Positions 7,671-8,336 of a DNA stretch of 8,336 bases are shown in pieces; position 1 is the first letter of the stretch, and each line of letters starts with the position of its first letter. Origin of the DNA: Tannerella sp. (GTDB taxonomy: Bacteria; Bacteroidota; Bacteroidia; Bacteroidales; Tannerellaceae); the NCBI GenBank assembly GCA_031290635.1, contig JAITNE010000111.1, positions 1 to 8,336 on the forward strand, in the 5' to 3' direction. Both the position numbers and the translations under genes were made by a program. Below the pieces are notes generated by a model that was not told where the DNA came from, made no database searches, and saw only the letters and a program-made list of their open reading frames with translations.

Positions 7671-8336
7671 TTATTCGATAGCTAATTTTCTGACACGGCT
7701 ATTGTTATAATCGGCGACATAAACAAATCCGACCTTGCTGACTACTATTCCTCTGGGATTATTGAAGAGAGCTTCTTCTTTTCCTCCGTCTTTCCATCCC
7801 GACCGACCGGGTATCCCTAATACTGTTTCCACAATTCCTTCAACCGTGTTAAGCCGCCGGATGCAATGATTACCGTAGTCAGCAATGTATAGATTAGCGT
7901 CGGCGTCAAAGAATACCTGCATCGGATTACTGAATTGGGCGACGTCCAAAGCTCCATCCCTGTGTCCTGCCGCGGGAGTGCCGCATAATTTCTGATATGT
8001 TCCTTCCGGATCGGTAATATCTAATGTGTAGATACAGTTTGATACGGGGGAATCGCCGGCGCCGCCTGCTCCATAAGCAATATACAGAATATTTGGGGTC
8101 TGGGGATGGAATGCCATGCCGTAACAATCTGCCTGAGGTGTTCTGAATACTATTTCCCCTTCATTTGTTTTGGTATTTAATCTTACAAGTTGACCGTTGT
8201 AATGGTGTACATACGAGAACCCGTCAAACGGACAGAAAACCATAGATTTTTTCCATGTATTCACAGGAAGGTCGGTAGTGCCGTCTTTCCATTTCCATGT
8301 CTTTATTCTGGGCGCCCAACCGTCTTTCGGGTCAAA
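7671..8336 (-). CDS. NHL-repeat beta-propeller protein, N-terminus outside the window
   Basis: The frame is open to the right edge, so the visible 221 codons are only the C-terminal part. The visible start reads FDPKDGWAPRIKTWKWKDG. Two NHL-type blades are clear near the end: FSNPMQVFFDADANLYIADYG with NHCIRRL (about 7850-7940) and FNNPRGIVVSKVGFVYVADYN with NSRVRKL (about 7680-7760). Each follows an xDG segment (HRDGALD, GWKDGGKEEA). The earlier part, including YGMAFHPQTPNILYIAYG, probably forms less conserved blades. In Bacteroidota PULs similar proteins often carry an N-terminal IPT/TIG domain and a lipoprotein signal, and sit beside susC/susD as suspected glycan-binding proteins; the N-terminus is not visible here to test that. 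A GTG at 8264 lies inside the coding frame and is unlikely to be the start. No catalytic motif is seen. Confidence 0.8.
   Translation of the reverse strand, partial: FDPKDGWAPRIKTWKWKDGTTDLPVNTWKKSMVFCPFDGFSYVHHYNGQLVRLNTKTNEGEIVFRTPQADCYGMAFHPQTPNILYIAYGAGGAGDSPVSNCIYTLDITDPEGTYQKLCGTPAAGHRDGALDVAQFSNPMQVFFDADANLYIADYGNHCIRRLNTVEGIVETVLGIPGRSGWKDGGKEEALFNNPRGIVVSKVGFVYVADYNNSRVRKLAIE

Overview
The window is part of a polysaccharide utilization locus (PUL) from a member of the Bacteroidota, probably order Bacteroidales. The evidence is an adjacent SusC-type TonB-dependent transporter and SusD-type lipoprotein, further outer-membrane lipoproteins of Bacteroidota-specific families (DUF1735, DUF4998), A/T-rich gene leaders without clear Shine-Dalgarno sequences, and intergenic repeats of a type I recall from Bacteroidales. 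The genus cannot be determined from this sequence.

All supported genes lie on the minus strand, so transcription runs from right to left. In order they are: a beta-propeller protein with NHL repeats (7671 to beyond the right edge, N-terminus missing); the SusC-type transporter (4555-7650); the SusD-type lipoprotein (2532-4544); a DUF1735/DUF4361-like lipoprotein (1555-2469); and a lipoprotein combining a bacterial Ig-like domain, DUF4998 and a family 6 carbohydrate-binding module (183-1544). The gaps are 20, 10, 62 and 10 bases. I see no promoter or intrinsic terminator between genes, so they are most likely one operon.

Together the products look like an outer-membrane glycan capture and import machine. 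Surface lipoproteins bind the polysaccharide or its fragments, the SusD protein acts as the lid of the SusC channel, and SusC imports oligosaccharides using TonB energy. The window holds no glycoside hydrolase, polysaccharide lyase, sulfatase or regulator, so the substrate cannot be assigned. The CBM6-like module is the only hint of ligand class.

The non-coding DNA is small but structured. The 182 bases downstream of the last gene hold two hairpins that share a CCGT(C)AGG core, followed by a degenerate 9-base tandem repeat. The susD/DUF1735 gap is largely a 7-base tandem repeat that runs into the susD stop codon. I found no RNA gene, CRISPR array, insertion sequence or clearly novel system. 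The repeats and the CBM6 fusion are the parts most worth a second look.
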